A stretch of 64,000 nucleotides of DNA from JAWKWH01 sp963669285 (GTDB lineage Bacteria > Pseudomonadota > Alphaproteobacteria > Rhizobiales > Rhizobiaceae): contig CAXXSI010000028.1 in NCBI GenBank assembly GCA_963669285.2, forward strand, positions 1 through 64,000, in the 5' to 3' direction. This document shows positions 63,866 through 64,000 of the stretch, one piece after another (position 1 is the stretch's first letter; every line of letters begins with the position of its first letter). The notes under the pieces are model-generated. The model was not told the DNA's origin, ran no database searches, and saw only the letters and a list, made by a program, of their open reading frames with translations. The translations under genes were made by a program, and so were the position numbers.

Positions 63866-64000
63866 TCAGCACCGACTGCCAGCAATTACCAGGGCCGGTT
63901 TGCGATATTGCTCGCAGCCGGGATCAGGAAGCAACGCAAATCTGTCCGTGGGAGTCAATTCGACGGCATTTTCAAATGAAACCAACCGGAAGGTGACGGA
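63866..64000 (-). CDS. C-terminal part of an unidentified protein
   Basis: An open frame enters at the right edge and ends at TGA (63868-63866), giving 44 residues including LTPTDRFALLPDPGCEQYRK and the end PALVIAGSRC. It stops about 25 bases before the ridA start on the same strand, so it is probably the preceding operon gene. Too short to assign. Confidence 0.45.
   Translation of the reverse strand, partial: SVTFRLVSFENAVELTPTDRFALLPDPGCEQYRKPALVIAGSRC

Overview
The window looks like a chromosome segment of an alphaproteobacterium of the order Hyphomicrobiales (Rhizobiales). The evidence is the GC-rich coding and conserved gene runs typical of that order: glyA-nrdR-ribD-ribE-ribH-nusB, then hppA, bamE, a CBP3-type chaperone, DUF177, plsX, fabH, ihfA and a MerR regulator. 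Further support comes from ldtR beside an L,D-transpeptidase, Bpt, and a K+-independent proton pyrophosphatase. I cannot name the genus from sequence alone. No rRNA, tRNA or CRISPR array was recognised.

Layout. 1-8.3 kb: the end of an M20 amidohydrolase, three small c-type cytochromes, a CYTH-CHAD protein, two transporters and a LysR regulator. 8.3-11.5 kb: an AT-richer accessory island, bracketed by inverted copies of an intergenic repeat, carrying a retron of the Eco1/Sen2 kind. It has a nucleoside-deoxyribosyltransferase-like effector with a C-terminal winged helix, a structured RNA with msr-msd geometry between the two genes, and a retron reverse transcriptase. 11.5-21 kb: a conserved hypothetical gene, parC, a TlpA-like thioredoxin, and a TetR-controlled RND efflux operon divergent from an SDR gene, with an inverted operator over the promoter. 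21-32.6 kb: an acyl-CoA ligase, EamA, Bpt, an SLC13 permease, RDD, hemB, a 3-hydroxyisobutyryl-CoA hydrolase, DUF6163, LdtR and an L,D-transpeptidase. 32.7-47.6 kb: the riboflavin/nusB and plsX-fabH-ihfA housekeeping runs, with an IS110 insertion before hppA. 47.6-64 kb: PAP2, a class I amidotransferase-like hydrolase, and a large catabolic region. That region has a D-threonine-aldolase-like PLP enzyme, VOC, two Gfo/Idh/MocA dehydrogenases, an N-acyl-D-amino-acid deacylase, an RpiR regulator, an SDR, an unassigned TIM-barrel-like protein, a NitT/TauT-type ABC importer, an FAD monooxygenase and RidA. It probably takes up and degrades a nitrogen-containing compound that I cannot identify.

Two intergenic repeat families are present. 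One has TCTAGAGC-type ends whose inner arms differ between copies but stay complementary within each copy; two copies supply the stop codon of a neighbouring gene. The other has perfect 28-bp terminal inverted repeats and borders the retron island. The sequence as given also carries about ten single-base frame disruptions, mostly at short homopolymers. Seven lie between 28.1 and 32.3 kb, including in the normally essential hemB, so assembly or sequencing error is the likeliest cause. These genes are listed as full-length CDS with the break described.
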